Shown: positions 19,576 to 30,246 of the stretch, piece by piece
How positions within the stretch are numbered: the stretch's first letter is position 1
How the letters are laid out: each line of letters starts with the position of its first letter
Assembly (NCBI GenBank): GCA_963786195.1
Contig: CAWAYH010000013.1
Span: 1-64,000 of the forward strand
DNA length: 64,000 bases
Direction: 5' to 3'
Source: CAWAYH01 sp963786195
Lineage (GTDB): Bacteria; Acidobacteriota; Vicinamibacteria; Vicinamibacterales; 2-12-FULL-66-21
The notes under the pieces: model-generated
What the model saw: the letters and a program-made list of their open reading frames with translations, nothing else
Database searches by the model: none
Told to the model about the DNA's origin: nothing
Made by a program: the position numbers and the translations under genes

Positions 19576-22500
19576 ATGCAACGTACAGCGACCTTCGCTC
19601 TGGCCGGCCTCCTCGTGTTTCTGACCGGCTCCACCGGGACGCTGCCCGGTTCCACCGGCGCGGCCCAGTCACCGGCCAACCCTTACGTGCGCGATCCCAA
19701 GCAGGCCGTGGACGAGGCCTACACGAAAAAGATGAAGGAGTACACCACGGCGCCGTTTTTCACGTCGCCGCTCGTGGACTACCTTCCCGCGTCGAAGACG
19801 GTGCCGACGCCGCAGGCGGTACTCGGGGACGTCGCAGGATCGCCGGGCAAGCTGCCCTACTCGCATGAGGTCTACCGGTACATGCGGATGGTCGAAAAGG
19901 CCAGCCCGCGGGTGAAGGTCTACTCGATCGGCAAGACCGAAGAGGGCCGCGAGATGCTCGCGGTCGCGGTGTCGTCGGAGAACAACCTGGCGAAGCTCGA
20001 AGAAAACCGCGCCAGGCTCGCGAAGCTCGCCGATCCCCGGACGATCGGCATGAACGATGCGGAGGCCGACAAGATCGTCGATCAAACGGTCCCCGTCTAC
20101 TACATCACCGGCGCCATCCACTCGCCGGAAACAGGCTCACCGACAGCCTTGATGGAGCTCGTCTACAGGCTGGCCGTCGACGAGAGTCCGTACATCCAGA
20201 AAGTCCGCAGCCGCATCGTCACGCTGATCACGCCGATCGTGGAGGTGGACGGTCGCGACCGTCACGTCGACGTGTATCGCTGGCACCTTGCGAATCCCGA
20301 CAAGCAGTGGCCGGGGACGATCTACTGGGGCAAATACGTCGCGCACGACAACAACCGCGATGCGATGGCCCTGACGCTCAACCTGACGCGCAACGTGCTG
20401 AACACGTACCTCGACTGGAAAGCCCAGGTGCTGCACGACCTGCACGAGTCGGTCGCGTACCTGTACGACAACACCGTGGGCGACGGTCCGTACAATGCCT
20501 GGCTCGATCCGATCCTGACCGACGAGTGGCAGATGATCGGCTGGCACAACGTGTCGGAGATGACCAAGATGGGCATGCCGGGCGTGTTCACGCACGGCAC
20601 GTTCGACACGTGGACGCCCGGCTATCTGATGTTCATCGCGGCGACGCACAACGGGATCAGCCGCCTGTATGAAACGTTCGGGAACGGCGGCGCGGACACG
20701 CTGGAGCGCACGCTCGGTCCGGGGGACACGGCGCGCACCTGGTACAAACAGAACCCGCCGCTGCCGAAGGCCCGCTGGTCGCAGCGGAACAACAACAACT
20801 ATCAGCAGACCGGACTGCTCGTCTCGCTGAACCACTTCGCCGACAACAAGAACCTGTTCCTGAAGAACTTCTATCTGAAGAGCAAGCGTTCGATCCTCAA
20901 GGCCAGGACCGAGGGCCCCGCGGCCTACGTGTTCCCGGGAGACGATCCGCGCCCCGGCCCGCAGGCCGATTTGCTGCGCATCCTCCAGCTCCAGGGCTGC
21001 GAGGTGTCGCGCGCCACGGCGCCGTTCACCGTCACGCTGACGACGAAGAAGCGTCCCGCGCGTGAGACGACGAACAACCCGCCCGCGGGCAATGGCAACG
21101 GATCCGATGGCGCGGGCTCCCAAGCGCAGGAACGGCAGACGCTCGAGCGCGACGCGAAAGACGCCAAGGAGAAGACCGAGCCGGAAACGCGGACCTTCCC
21201 CGCCGGCACGTATCTGGTCCGGATGGATCAGCCGTACAGCCGCATCGCCGACACGCTGCTCGACTATCAGTACTGGGCGCCCGACGATCCGCAGCGGAAC
21301 CCGTACGACGACACCGGGTGGACGTTCGGCGAGCTGTTCAACGTCAAGGTCGTGCGCGTCACCGATGTCAAGGCGCTCGACGCGAAGGTGGAAATGGTCA
21401 AGGGCGAGCTGAAGGCGTCCGGCAGCGTGGAGGGCACGAGCAGCATCTTCGCCATCAACCACAACGCCGATCCGTCGCTGGCCACGCTGCGGTATCGATT
21501 CAAGGACGCGCAGTTCGACGTCGCCGAGGAACCGTTCGAAGCGGCCGGTCAGAAGTTTGCGCGCGGCTCGTTCATCGTCCGCGGCGTCGCCGCTGCCGAT
21601 CTCGGCAAGGCGGCGACCGACCTCGGGCTGAAGGCGGTGGCGCTGGGCGCAGCCCCGACCGTCAAGACGCATCCCGCGAGAGCGGCGCGCATCGCGCTGA
21701 TGCACACCTGGATCAACACCCAGGACGAGGGCTGGTGGCGATACGCGCTCGATTCGCTGTCGATCCCGTTCACGTACATCAGCACGCAGGACGTCACGAC
21801 GGATGCGGACCTGCGGTCGAAGTACGACGTCATCCTGTTTCCGCCCGTCGGGCGGGCCGGGCAGCAGATCATCACGGGCCTGCCGATGCACGGCAATCCC
21901 CTGCCCTGGAAGACCACCGAGCTCACGCCCAACATCGGCAAGATCGATTCGACCGATGACATCCGGCCCGGCATGGGCTGGGAGGGCCTGGCCAACGTGC
22001 AGAAGTTCGTGCGCAGCGGCGGCGTGCTGATCGCGGTGGACGACACGGCCAACTTTGCCATTCAATACGGCTTCGGCTCTGGCGTTTCGGTGACGCCGGC
22101 GCAGCGCCTGAAAATCACCGGCGCCGTGCTCCGCTCGAAGCTCGTCGACGGCGCCAGCCCGATCGCCTATGGCTACGAGGACAACCTCGCCATCTATTCA
22201 TCGGATGGGCCAATCTTCGGCGTCAGCAACATGGTCGGCGGGCGCGGCGGTCGCGGTGGCGGCAGCGGCGACCCGCGCCGCGCGACGGGTCGCGGGACGC
22301 CGGACGAAGCCGATGCACCGCAGGGGCGAGCGCCGACAGAACCGGCGCCGGAAGATCCGCGCGTCGAGCCGTGGCAGGCTGCACCGATTCGGGAGGAACA
22401 GCTCCGCAACGGGATCAACATCATCCCGCCGGCGCAACGTCCGCGCGTCGTGTTCCGGTACGGCGACTCGCGGGACCTGTTGGTCTCCGGACTCCTCGAT

Positions 22501-22683
22501 GCCGGCACCGAGATCGCGCAGCGGCCGATGGTGATTGACTCCCCGCTCGATCAGGGGCACGTCGTGCTGTTCTCGAACAACCCGATCTGGCGCGGCGAAA
22601 CGCACGGCAGCTACTTCATGGTGCTCAACGCGATTCTGAATCATGACAATCTGAACGCGGGGAGGAAGCTGGACGCGCGCTGA
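19576..22683 (+). CDS. M14 family zinc carboxypeptidase-like secreted protein
   Basis: A signal peptide (TFALAGLLVFLTGSTG) precedes a long protein of 1035 residues. The M14 catalytic region lies in residues ~90-400: GKTEEGREMLAVAVSS, the zinc-binding AIHSPETGSPTALMELVYRLA (H-x-x-E), substrate-binding NNRDAMALTLNLT, and the third zinc ligand in HDLHESVAYLY. The remaining ~600 residues hold a Pro/Lys-rich linker (about 490-540), then a domain with an ILFPPVGRAG segment and a Gly/Arg-rich insert near 890. Large M14 proteins of this layout are common in Acidobacteriota and are thought to digest peptides outside the cytoplasm. No frame breaks. Transcription appears leaderless. Confidence 0.85.
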   Translation: MQRTATFALAGLLVFLTGSTGTLPGSTGAAQSPANPYVRDPKQAVDEAYTKKMKEYTTAPFFTSPLVDYLPASKTVPTPQAVLGDVAGSPGKLPYSHEVYRYMRMVEKASPRVKVYSIGKTEEGREMLAVAVSSENNLAKLEENRARLAKLADPRTIGMNDAEADKIVDQTVPVYYITGAIHSPETGSPTALMELVYRLAVDESPYIQKVRSRIVTLITPIVEVDGRDRHVDVYRWHLANPDKQWPGTIYWGKYVAHDNNRDAMALTLNLTRNVLNTYLDWKAQVLHDLHESVAYLYDNTVGDGPYNAWLDPILTDEWQMIGWHNVSEMTKMGMPGVFTHGTFDTWTPGYLMFIAATHNGISRLYETFGNGGADTLERTLGPGDTARTWYKQNPPLPKARWSQRNNNNYQQTGLLVSLNHFADNKNLFLKNFYLKSKRSILKARTEGPAAYVFPGDDPRPGPQADLLRILQLQGCEVSRATAPFTVTLTTKKRPARETTNNPPAGNGNGSDGAGSQAQERQTLERDAKDAKEKTEPETRTFPAGTYLVRMDQPYSRIADTLLDYQYWAPDDPQRNPYDDTGWTFGELFNVKVVRVTDVKALDAKVEMVKGELKASGSVEGTSSIFAINHNADPSLATLRYRFKDAQFDVAEEPFEAAGQKFARGSFIVRGVAAADLGKAATDLGLKAVALGAAPTVKTHPARAARIALMHTWINTQDEGWWRYALDSLSIPFTYISTQDVTTDADLRSKYDVILFPPVGRAGQQIITGLPMHGNPLPWKTTELTPNIGKIDSTDDIRPGMGWEGLANVQKFVRSGGVLIAVDDTANFAIQYGFGSGVSVTPAQRLKITGAVLRSKLVDGASPIAYGYEDNLAIYSSDGPIFGVSNMVGGRGGRGGGSGDPRRATGRGTPDEADAPQGRAPTEPAPEDPRVEPWQAAPIREEQLRNGINIIPPAQRPRVVFRYGDSRDLLVSGLLDAGTEIAQRPMVIDSPLDQGHVVLFSNNPIWRGETHGSYFMVLNAILNHDNLNAGRKLDAR

Positions 22684-22687
22684 GTCA

Positions 22688-22722
22688 GGAGTTAGGAGTT
22701 AGGAGTTAGGAGTTGGGAGTCG
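22688..22722. repeat. heptamer GAGTTAG direct repeat
   Basis: About five tandem 7-base units, GAGTTAG three times, then GAGTTGG and GAGTCGG. The array begins five bases after the M14 stop. The rest of the 360-bp gap to 23044 holds a G-rich stretch, the gene fragment at 22867, and a period-8 array. Confidence 0.75.
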
Positions 22723-22866
22723 GAAGACGAGCGCAGGAGGGAAAGGGGGGTTGCCGCTCTGGGTTTCGCTCGTGGGTGTGCTGCAGCTTCCGCCCGCCAC
22801 CGCCTCCCCCGCCGCCCACGCGTCGGTGCGGACGGCGCGACACGGGACGCAACTCCGCCGCGCGCA

Positions 22867-22944
22867 GGCACAGGCGTCATCCGCGGACGCGTGACGGATC
22901 GCGAGACCGGCCAGCCGCTCGCGCGTGTCGGGTCGCCTAGTTAG
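22867..22944 (+). pseudogene. fragment of a carboxypeptidase-regulatory-like gene
   Basis: A 25-codon stretch reads GTGVIRGRVTDRETGQPLAR and then runs into TAG at 22942-22944. This is the diagnostic opening of a regulatory-like beta domain, the same as in the genes at 2766 and 25288 (GRVVATDTGTPL, GRVTDKDTGRPL), but everything after the first ~20 residues is missing. There is no clear start codon or signal peptide in frame. I read it as the remnant of a deleted gene. Confidence 0.55.
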
Positions 22945-22998
22945 CGGTCTCTCGCTGTGTCTTAGAGATTCTCCCGTTCTCCCTTACTCCTGTTGATT

Positions 22999-23026
22999 TC
23001 CTCCGTGCCTCCGCGCCTCCGTGTGT
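22999..23026. repeat. period-8 CCTCCGTG direct repeat
   Basis: CCTCCGTG, CCTCCGCG and CCTCCGTG occur in tandem and run into TGTGTGTG. The array lies just past the 3' end of the minus-strand propeller gene. It is closely similar to the array at 2687-2716. Confidence 0.6.
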
Positions 23027-23044
23027 GTGATCCACCTCCGCGCC

Positions 23045-23987
23045 TCACCTCGGGTTCCAGCCCACCGTCCGTGTGATCGACCGGCTTCCGGCCGACACCT
23101 GGAACAGTGTGCGCGACGCCTCGTCTGCGACCCACAGCGTGCCGTCCGACGCCACGGTGATTCCGGCCGGGTCCCGCAGCCGCTTGTCGCTGATGACCCG
23201 GTCGGTTTTGGGCGCCGGCGCATTGGGATCGACGACCCAGATGGTCTCGTGCCCGCTGTCCGCGATGAACAGACGCTTGGACTGCGCGTCCCAGGCCATC
23301 GCGCGCATTTCTTCGACGCCGGGCACGTTGACCCGCCGGACGCCGCGCGACGCGAGCTCGATCGTGTAGACGCGCGGCGCTCCCATGTCCGACACGTACA
23401 GGCGCCTGGTCGACCGGGCGATCGCCATCGCGCCCAGGCGCCCGGCATCGCCGACGACCGCGATGCGAGCGGGCCTCGCTTTCTCATTGCCGATCGTCAC
23501 AGCGTAGATCTCGTTCGTCGTCGAGTTCGAGACGTAGACGAGCCCCCGGGCAGGCTCGATCGCGAGCCCGACGTAGACGCCGGCGACCGGCAGGCCACGT
23601 CCACACTTCCTTGCCATTCGGCATGATCTGCAGGACGAAACTCTGCGGCCCCTTCGAGGATCGCGAGTTCACGCTGAAGCACGTGACGGGCCCGCCCGCG
23701 ATGGTTCCGGCGACCGCGTCGACGGCCCGGTAGCCGGTCGGCACGCGATACGTCTGCGCGCCGATCGCGCCGGTGGCCATATTGAGCGCGTACGCGCGGC
23801 CGTCGGCCTGCAGGACCACACCTTCGGCGCCGTCCCGCAGGCTCACGGCGATTGGCCCCGATGCGTACTTGGACGCCATCCGTGTGACCGACGCGGTCTG
23901 CCGTCGCGCGTCCATGGCCGCCACCGCGAGCGCGAGGATGGTCAGCGCGAGCGCGCCGATGTGTCGAGTGCGGACCACGTCAATCAT
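23045..23987 (-). CDS. secreted NHL/SMP-30-like beta-propeller protein, one frameshift
   Basis: The ATG at 23987 starts a signal-like segment (IGALALTILALAVAAMDA), followed by repeats with propeller features: GLAIEPARGLVYVSNSTTNEI, MAIARSTRRLYVSDMGAPRV, MAWDAQSKRLFIADSGHETIWVVD and ITVASDGTLWVADEASRTLFQV. These (S/A)-x-G-x-(L/V)-(W/Y)-V-(A/S)-(D/N) strands are typical of NHL or gluconolactonase-like propellers. No catalytic residues can be assigned. The frame shifts once near 23600 by an extra G after a GCC codon (minus strand); the corrected length is about 314 residues. Its start overlaps the last codons of the upstream gene at 23980, so the two are one transcript. Confidence 0.65.
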
Positions 23988-25167
23988 CCGATTTCTTCGG
24001 AATGAATTTCAGCCACTCCGCCGCCTTGAATCCGCCGAGGCCGTTGCCGATCCCGAGCAGCAGCGTCGGGAGCGTCTGCCACGGATCGAGATTGAAGCTG
24101 AAGAGGATGAACTTGCTGTTGTTGGCGACCAGGAAGATGCCGACGAACCAGAGGATGATCCCCACGGCCGCCCCGGTGGCCGTCGCGTTCCCCCAGAGGC
24201 CCAGAGTCCCGCGCTTCGGTGCCAGCAGCGGGATGACGCTGCCCAGAAGGACGCCGATGAGGAGCGCGGCCAGGAGCGTCAGGACGCCAGGTCGGAATCG
24301 CACCGGCACATCGGTTCGCGCGATGCCCTCGCGGTTTCGGAACAGCGGGTTGGTGTACGGGATTTCCAGGTCGAGATGCGAATGGGCCTTGTCACCCTCG
24401 ATCGGGACCAGCGACGTTTCCACGGCGCGCAGCGTCTGCGGCCTGACGACCAGCGTCAGCGTTTCGCGCGCGCCCGGCTTCAGAACGATCGCTGTCCCGT
24501 CGCCCTGGCCGTCGCGTTTGGGCAGCTGCGCCTCGGCCTGACCCCAGAGATCGCTCACGCGCGGCTGGACCACGACGGCCGTCGGGATCACGATGGGCAT
24601 TTCTTTCAGTGAGTTCTCCAGCGTCAGGCGAATCCGCGTCTCGCCGCCGAGCGACACCGCGTCAGGGCCGGGCTCCGGACGGCTGACGGTCAAGGGCTTG
24701 GGCTCGAGTCCGGGCGCGCTCGACACCGGCAGCCGGACCCTCAGCTCTCCCGAGGTCGCGCCCTCGGTGATCGTCATGTTGACTTCGGCGTACTGGTCTT
24801 CGAACGAGCCGCTGGGAATCGCCCGGAACTTGTGGCGCGTCACCTGTCCCGTCGCGCGCGAGCGCACGAGGATTCCGTAGTACCGGAAACAGGTGCAGTC
24901 CGTGTTCCAGTTGATGCCCGAGGTGTCGATGGCGTACTGGAACGCGCCGCCCGCGACCTCGTCCTGCATGTCGAGCGGCGCGGTCGGATCGGGCGGCACG
25001 ACGAGCGGTGTGAGGGCCTCGAACCGTACTCCCGTGCCGCTGGCGTTCTTCCACTCGGACAGCAGGACCGTGGGTGCGGCATCGGCCACCGCCGCACACA
25101 GCGGCGCACACACGACAAGTATCGTTGAAAGCGCGAGGCGGCCGCTCGACCGGCGCGGTCGAATCAT
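23980..25167 (-). CDS. secreted/membrane protein of unknown function
   Basis: I do not recognise a family. The ATG at 25167 has GAGGAG about ten bases upstream. A signal peptide (LALSTILVVCAPLCAAVADA) leads into ~270 residues that look beta-rich and extracytoplasmic, with a Cys-x-Cys pair (NTDCTCFRYYG). The end has three hydrophobic helices: VLTLLAALLIGVLLGSVIPLL, ATGAAVGIILWFVGIFLVA and TLPTLLLGIGNGLGG, finishing with a lysine-rich tail. Residues ~180-270 (IRLTLENSLKEMPIVIPTAVV, then LKPGARETLTLVV) resemble an Ig-like fold. 395 residues. Overlaps the propeller gene by eight bases and would be translated first. Confidence 0.6.
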   Translation of the reverse strand: MIRPRRSSGRLALSTILVVCAPLCAAVADAAPTVLLSEWKNASGTGVRFEALTPLVVPPDPTAPLDMQDEVAGGAFQYAIDTSGINWNTDCTCFRYYGILVRSRATGQVTRHKFRAIPSGSFEDQYAEVNMTITEGATSGELRVRLPVSSAPGLEPKPLTVSRPEPGPDAVSLGGETRIRLTLENSLKEMPIVIPTAVVVQPRVSDLWGQAEAQLPKRDGQGDGTAIVLKPGARETLTLVVRPQTLRAVETSLVPIEGDKAHSHLDLEIPYTNPLFRNREGIARTDVPVRFRPGVLTLLAALLIGVLLGSVIPLLAPKRGTLGLWGNATATGAAVGIILWFVGIFLVANNSKFILFSFNLDPWQTLPTLLLGIGNGLGGFKAAEWLKFIPKKSDD

Positions 25168-25287
25168 GCAGGTTGGCTCCTCGGATGTAGTCCCTGTGAT
25201 TCTGCGCTACCGGTCGCGCACGCGCAAGCGGTTCGCGTCTCTTTGCATCACACGCGACATCGTTCATACTCAGGACGCCGAGGCCGC

Positions 25288-25993
25288 ATGTCCACCCTCG
25301 CCTTGCTGTTGGCGCTGACCGCCATCACAACTCCACCGCAGCAGAACGTACCGCCGCGCGACGCGGTCGCACCGGCGACCCGGATCGTCCGCGATCTCCG
25401 GGCGCGTGACGGACAAGGACACCGGCCGGCCGCTACACCGGGCGATGGTGCTCTTGATCGGCGCCGGGCAATCACTGCGACGCGAAGCGGTTGCGGATGC
25501 CGAAGGTCGATACGAGTTCACCGGGCTGCCGGCCGGCCAGTATTCGCTGTGGGCTTCTCCAAGAGGCTGGTACGTGAAGGCCGTTCGTTACCGCGACAGG
25601 GACGTGACGGACGTGCCGACCGAATTCCGCGCGAGCACGGATCCGTCGGCGCTCGAGGTCGTCATGAGCACTCGAGGTGCGATGCTGTCGGGTCGGGTTC
25701 TTGACGAGATCGGAAATACGGTGACCGGCGTCAGGGTCGTGATCTTCTCTGCCGCTCGGGCACGATGGAATGACCAGCGGCTGACGGTCGTCGCGGTGTC
25801 GAAGGAGGGCACCTACCAGATCGGCCCGCTGCGCGGCGGCGAGTACTTCGTCGTCGCATTGGATCCGTCAGCAGTCCCGCCGCAACCGTCAAGCCGAAGC
25901 GAGCTGGCGCCGCTCGCCGAAACCGCCGAACGCATCACCCTCAGCGGCGAGGGGCAGCAGACGATGGACCTGAGGCTGGTGAAACGCGAGTAA
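25288..25993 (+). CDS. secreted carboxypeptidase-regulatory-like domain protein, one frameshift
   Basis: The ATG at 25288 gives a short signal peptide (STLALLLALTAITT). After one frame correction near 25400 (an extra base between the Arg and Ile codons before SGRVTDKDTGRPL) the protein has two beta domains: SGRVTDKDTGRPLHRAMVLL with YEFTGLPAGQYSLWASPRGWY, and SGRVLDEIGNTVTGVRVVIFSA with YQIGPLRGGEYFVVALDP. About 234 residues. It belongs to the same family as the gene at 2766 and the fragment at 22867, so this genome has expanded the domain. It is divergent from the unknown gene at 25167. Confidence 0.7.
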
Positions 25994-26011
25994 CCGTCAC
26001 GCGAGAATCGG

Positions 26012-26099
26012 CAATCCGCAATCAATCCGCAATCCGCAATCAATCCGCGATCCGCAGTCCGCAATCAGAATCGGCAATCCGCAATCACCAATCCGCAAT
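26012..26099. repeat. heptamer CAATCCG direct repeat array
   Basis: About thirteen units of AATCCGC with spacing 7, two of them shortened to 4 and one to 6, and a few substitutions (GATCCGC, AGTCCGC). The array fills the gap between the convergent stops of the gene at 25288 and rho. The same unit recurs at 53693-53775. Confidence 0.8.
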
Positions 26100-26102
26100 G
26101 TA

Positions 26103-27560
<1,458 letters not shown>

Positions 27561-27769
27561 GAGACTGGTGGCGTTCTTCGGTCAGCGTGATGGACGTTGG
27601 TTGATGTTGACTGACGGTTAATCTGGCGTTGGGCGTCGCGTTATTCGGAGCGGGCGTGGGTGAACGCCCGTAAGGCCCCGCGGCGAGAGGAATTCTCTTG
27701 AAGTATGGCGCTCGTGGCAAGTATAGGCACCCAACCTGCTGGTGTCAATGCCGGCGCAGAAGGTCGCGA

Positions 27770-27781
27770 TAGAATCCTCGC
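27770..27781 (+). promoter_or_regulatory. -10 element six bases before the CoA-binding protein ATG
   Basis: TAGAAT at 27770-27775, six bases, then ATG: the leaderless arrangement seen at 19564. An alternative promoter further up is TTGAAG (27698-27703), 18 bases, TATAGG (27722-27727), which would give a 47-base leader. Confidence 0.5.
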
Positions 27782-28154
27782 ATGTCGAAGACCGTCGCCG
27801 TGATAGGCGCGTCCAGCAACCGCAGCAAGTTCGGCAACAAGGCACTCCGAGCGTTCGCGCACCAGGGGTATACCGTCATCGCGATCAATCCGAACGAGCG
27901 CGAAATCGAAGGGTATCCCGACGTACCGTTCGGTGCTCGATGTGGCGGGCCCAATCGACATGGCGACAGTGTACGTCCCGCCGGAAATCGGGGTGAAAGT
28001 GATGGACGATCTGGCCAGGAAGCAGATCCCCGAGATCTGGCTGAACCCCGGCGCCGACGGCAACGCCGTGATCGAGCGCGCGCGTCAGCTTGGCCTGAAA
28101 ACGATTCAGGCCTGCAGCATCGTCGGAATCGGCGAGCGACCCGGGGACTACTGA
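27782..28154 (+). CDS. CoA-binding domain protein, one frameshift
   Basis: A single Rossmann-type CoA-binding domain as in the alpha subunit of succinyl-CoA synthetase: VAVIGASSNRSKFGNKALRAFAHQGYTVIAINPNE, then AGPIDMATVYVPPEI, KQIPEIWLNPGADGNAVIERA and KTIQACSIVGIGERPGDY. Stand-alone proteins of this size (about 124 residues) are widespread; their role is not settled. The frame shifts near 27932, where an extra G follows a TTC codon. Divergent from rho and followed by amrS on the same strand. Confidence 0.8.
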
Positions 28155-28167
28155 CAGAGGCACTCCC

Positions 28168-28220
28168 GCACCTTTAGCACCTCCAGCACTTTCAGCACCC
28201 CCAGCACCCTCAGCACCTTC
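28168..28220. repeat. 9-base AGCACCTCC direct repeat, about six copies
   Basis: GCACCTTTA, AGCACCTCC, AGCACTTTC, AGCACCCCC, AGCACCCTC and AGCACCTTC in tandem, period 9. The array ends eight bases before the -10 element of amrS. It is the longer version of the array at 11876-11902. Confidence 0.75.
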
Positions 28221-28228
28221 CGGAGGAC

Positions 28229-28240
28229 TACAATCGATGT
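28229..28240 (+). promoter_or_regulatory. -10 element six bases before the amrS ATG
   Basis: TACAAT at 28229-28234, six bases, then ATG. GGAGGA at 28223-28228 could be a distant Shine-Dalgarno sequence (12 bases away) or part of the promoter. Confidence 0.45.
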
Positions 28241-29364
28241 ATGCCGACGCTGGCCGATGTGCTCGAAGCCAGGACCGTCGAGGCCGCACCTGAGCTGGTC
28301 GAGGCCATCTCGAAGGACCGGCTGCGCTGTTACGCATGCGGCCACGAGTGCCCGATTCCGGAGGGCGCGTTGGGCGTCTGCAAGGTGCGCTTCAACCGCG
28401 ACGGCCGGCTCCACGTGCCGTGGGGTTACGTCGGCGGCGTGCAGTGCGATCCGATCGAGAAGAAGCCGTTCTTCCACGCGCATCCGGGCGCGCTCGCCTT
28501 CAGCTTCGGCATGCTCGGGTGCGATCTGCACTGCTCGTACTGTCAGAACTGGGTCACGTCGCAGGCGCTGCGCGATCCGCAGGCGGTGTCGCCGCCGCTC
28601 GATGCCGCGCCCGATCGCCTCGCCGACGAAGCGCGCCGGCTCGGCGCACGCGTCGTCGTCAGCACCTACAACGAGCCGCTGATCACGAGCGAGTGGGGCG
28701 TCGCGATCTTCAAGGAGGCGCGCGCCGCGCGGGCTGCTGACCGGGTACGTCTCGAACGGCAACGGCACGCCGCGCGTGCTGAACTACATCCGGCCGTGGG
28801 TCGATCTCTACAAGGTCGATCTCAAGAGCTTCGACGATCGCCACTATCGTCAGCTCGGCGGCCGCATCGAGCCGATTCTCTACACGATCCGCACGCTGCA
28901 CGAGATGGGCATCTGGCTCGAGATCGTGACGCTGCTGATCCCGGGCTTCAACGACTCGCGCGACGAGCTGGAGCGCCTCACCAGCGTTCGTGGCGGGCGT
29001 GTCACCCGACATTCCCTGGCACGTGACTGCGTTCCACAAGGACTACCGGATGAACGATCCGGAGAACACGACGCCCGAGATGCTGATGGCGGCCGCGGAT
29101 ATCGGCCGGCGCAACGGTCTTCGCTACGTGTATGCGGGGAATCTTCCCGGCCGCGTCGGCGATCTCGAGAACACGCGCTGCCCCACGTGCCGCGCGCTGC
29201 TCGTCGAGCGGTACGGATACTTCATCCAGAGCTACCGCTTGACCTCGTCCGGGGCCTGCCCGGACTGCGGGATGACGATTCCAGGCCGATGGGGATCCCG
29301 TTTCGACGGGCAGATCGCGTCGAGCCCGTTCATGCCGGGCAGCCGGCGCCTGCGGACGATCTGA
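28241..29364 (+). CDS. amrS: AmmeMemoRadiSam-system radical SAM enzyme, two frameshifts
   Basis: The radical SAM cluster motif is CDLHCSYC (C-x3-C-x2-C) within FGMLGCDLHCSYCQNW. Before it comes a Cys-containing N-terminal region (LRCYACGHECPIPEGALGVC), after it VVSTYNEPLITSEWG and VDLYKVDLKSFDD. Two CxxC pairs near the end (CPTCRALL and CPDCGM) are typical of AmrS. The enzyme's reaction is unknown; its gene normally accompanies AMMECR1-like and Memo-like genes, neither of which is in this window. The frame shifts near 28733 (extra G after GCC) and 28986 (extra G after AGC). Corrected length about 373 residues. Confidence 0.85.
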
Positions 29365-29403
29365 CGTTCCGGAACTCAGACGCCGCCGGCGGCGAAAGGT
29401 GAC

Positions 29404-30172
29404 CTATTGCAGCAGTGAATCGAGCGCCGACTTGAACTCCGAGTACGGCATGGCGCCCTTGATGGCCTTGAGGATCTTCAGGGGCTGCCCGGACGCCGGC
29501 GTCAGGCCGATCAGGAACGTCGGCGTGCTGTCGATCCCGAGCTTCTGCATGCGAGCCACGCTGTCGCGCACCGGCGTGGCGTAACGACCGCCGTCCAGGC
29601 AGGTCTGGAATTTTCCCGAATCGATTCCGATCGTTTGCGCCTGCGACAGAAGCTCCGGCATCAGCTGGCCGGCATCGCGGGGCGGCGGGTTGGCGAACAG
29701 CTTGTTGTGCATTTCCCAGTACTTGCCCTGGTCGCCCGCGCAATTGGCCGCTTCGTGCGCCTTGAACGCATTCGGGTGGAGCTGGTCGATCGGATAGTCG
29801 ATGAACACGTAGCGGATCTTGCCGGTATTGATGTAGTCGGCGTCGATCTGCGGCTGCGTCTGCAGCGTGTGGCGGCGACAGTACGGGCAGTGATAGTCCG
29901 ACACCTCGATCATCGTCAGCTTGGCGCTGGCGGATCCGCGAGCCGGCTCCCCTGCCGACGGCCACGGTTGCGTTGAGGAGGGCCTCTTCAGCCAGCTTGG
30001 GAACGAATTGCTGCAGGAACGCCTTGATGGTGGCCAGGTCCCGCTGCATCACGGCCTGCTGAGCCTTCAGGGCCTCGATTTCGCGCCTCAGCGCCGCAAC
30101 GTCTTCCTGCTGGTACGGACCCGACAGCGAGAAGGACGCGACGACCGCCACGATCCCAAGCCTCGAGAGCAT
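29404..30172 (-). CDS. DsbA-like thiol oxidoreductase, one frameshift
   Basis: An N-terminal hydrophobic segment (LGIVAVVASFSLSG) is followed by a coiled coil (about residues 25-55, DVAALRREIEALKAQQAVM) and then a thioredoxin-fold domain of the DsbA/thioredoxin_4 type. Its active site is CPYC in IEVSDYHCPYCRRHT, and the cis-Pro loop is STPTFLIG. It would catalyse disulphide exchange outside the cytoplasm. The N-terminal coiled coil suggests self-association. The frame shifts near 29935, where an extra C follows a TCG codon just before GSASAKLTM. Corrected length about 255 residues. Downstream cyclophilin suggests a protein-folding pairing, although the two are separate transcripts by spacing. 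Confidence 0.82.
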
Positions 30173-30178
30173 GGACGA

Positions 30179-30184
30179 AATGTA
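30179..30184 (-). promoter_or_regulatory. -10 element six bases before the DsbA-like ATG
   Basis: On the minus strand TACATT is followed by six bases and the ATG at 30172, repeating the -10/N6/ATG spacing seen at 19564, 27770 and 28229. Confidence 0.4.
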
Positions 30185-30246
30185 ACACGGACGGGACCAT
30201 TGGTTGAACTCCGGCGCGGCACCAACGCGACCGCACGCGCGGGCGT

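Noticed and set aside
17779..19581. A 600-codon open frame on the minus strand opposite the lipoprotein and sulfatase-like genes
   Set aside because: It is an antisense shadow from GC-rich wobble positions; its translation is low-complexity Arg/Ala/Val-rich and shows no family motif, whereas the plus-strand frames do.
20137..22065. A 642-codon open frame on the minus strand opposite the M14 peptidase
   Set aside because: Same shadow effect; the peptidase frame has signal peptide and zinc motifs, the antisense has none.
26012..26099. Heptamer arrays considered as CRISPR arrays
   Set aside because: The repeats are 7 bases with no unique spacers, and no cas genes are present.
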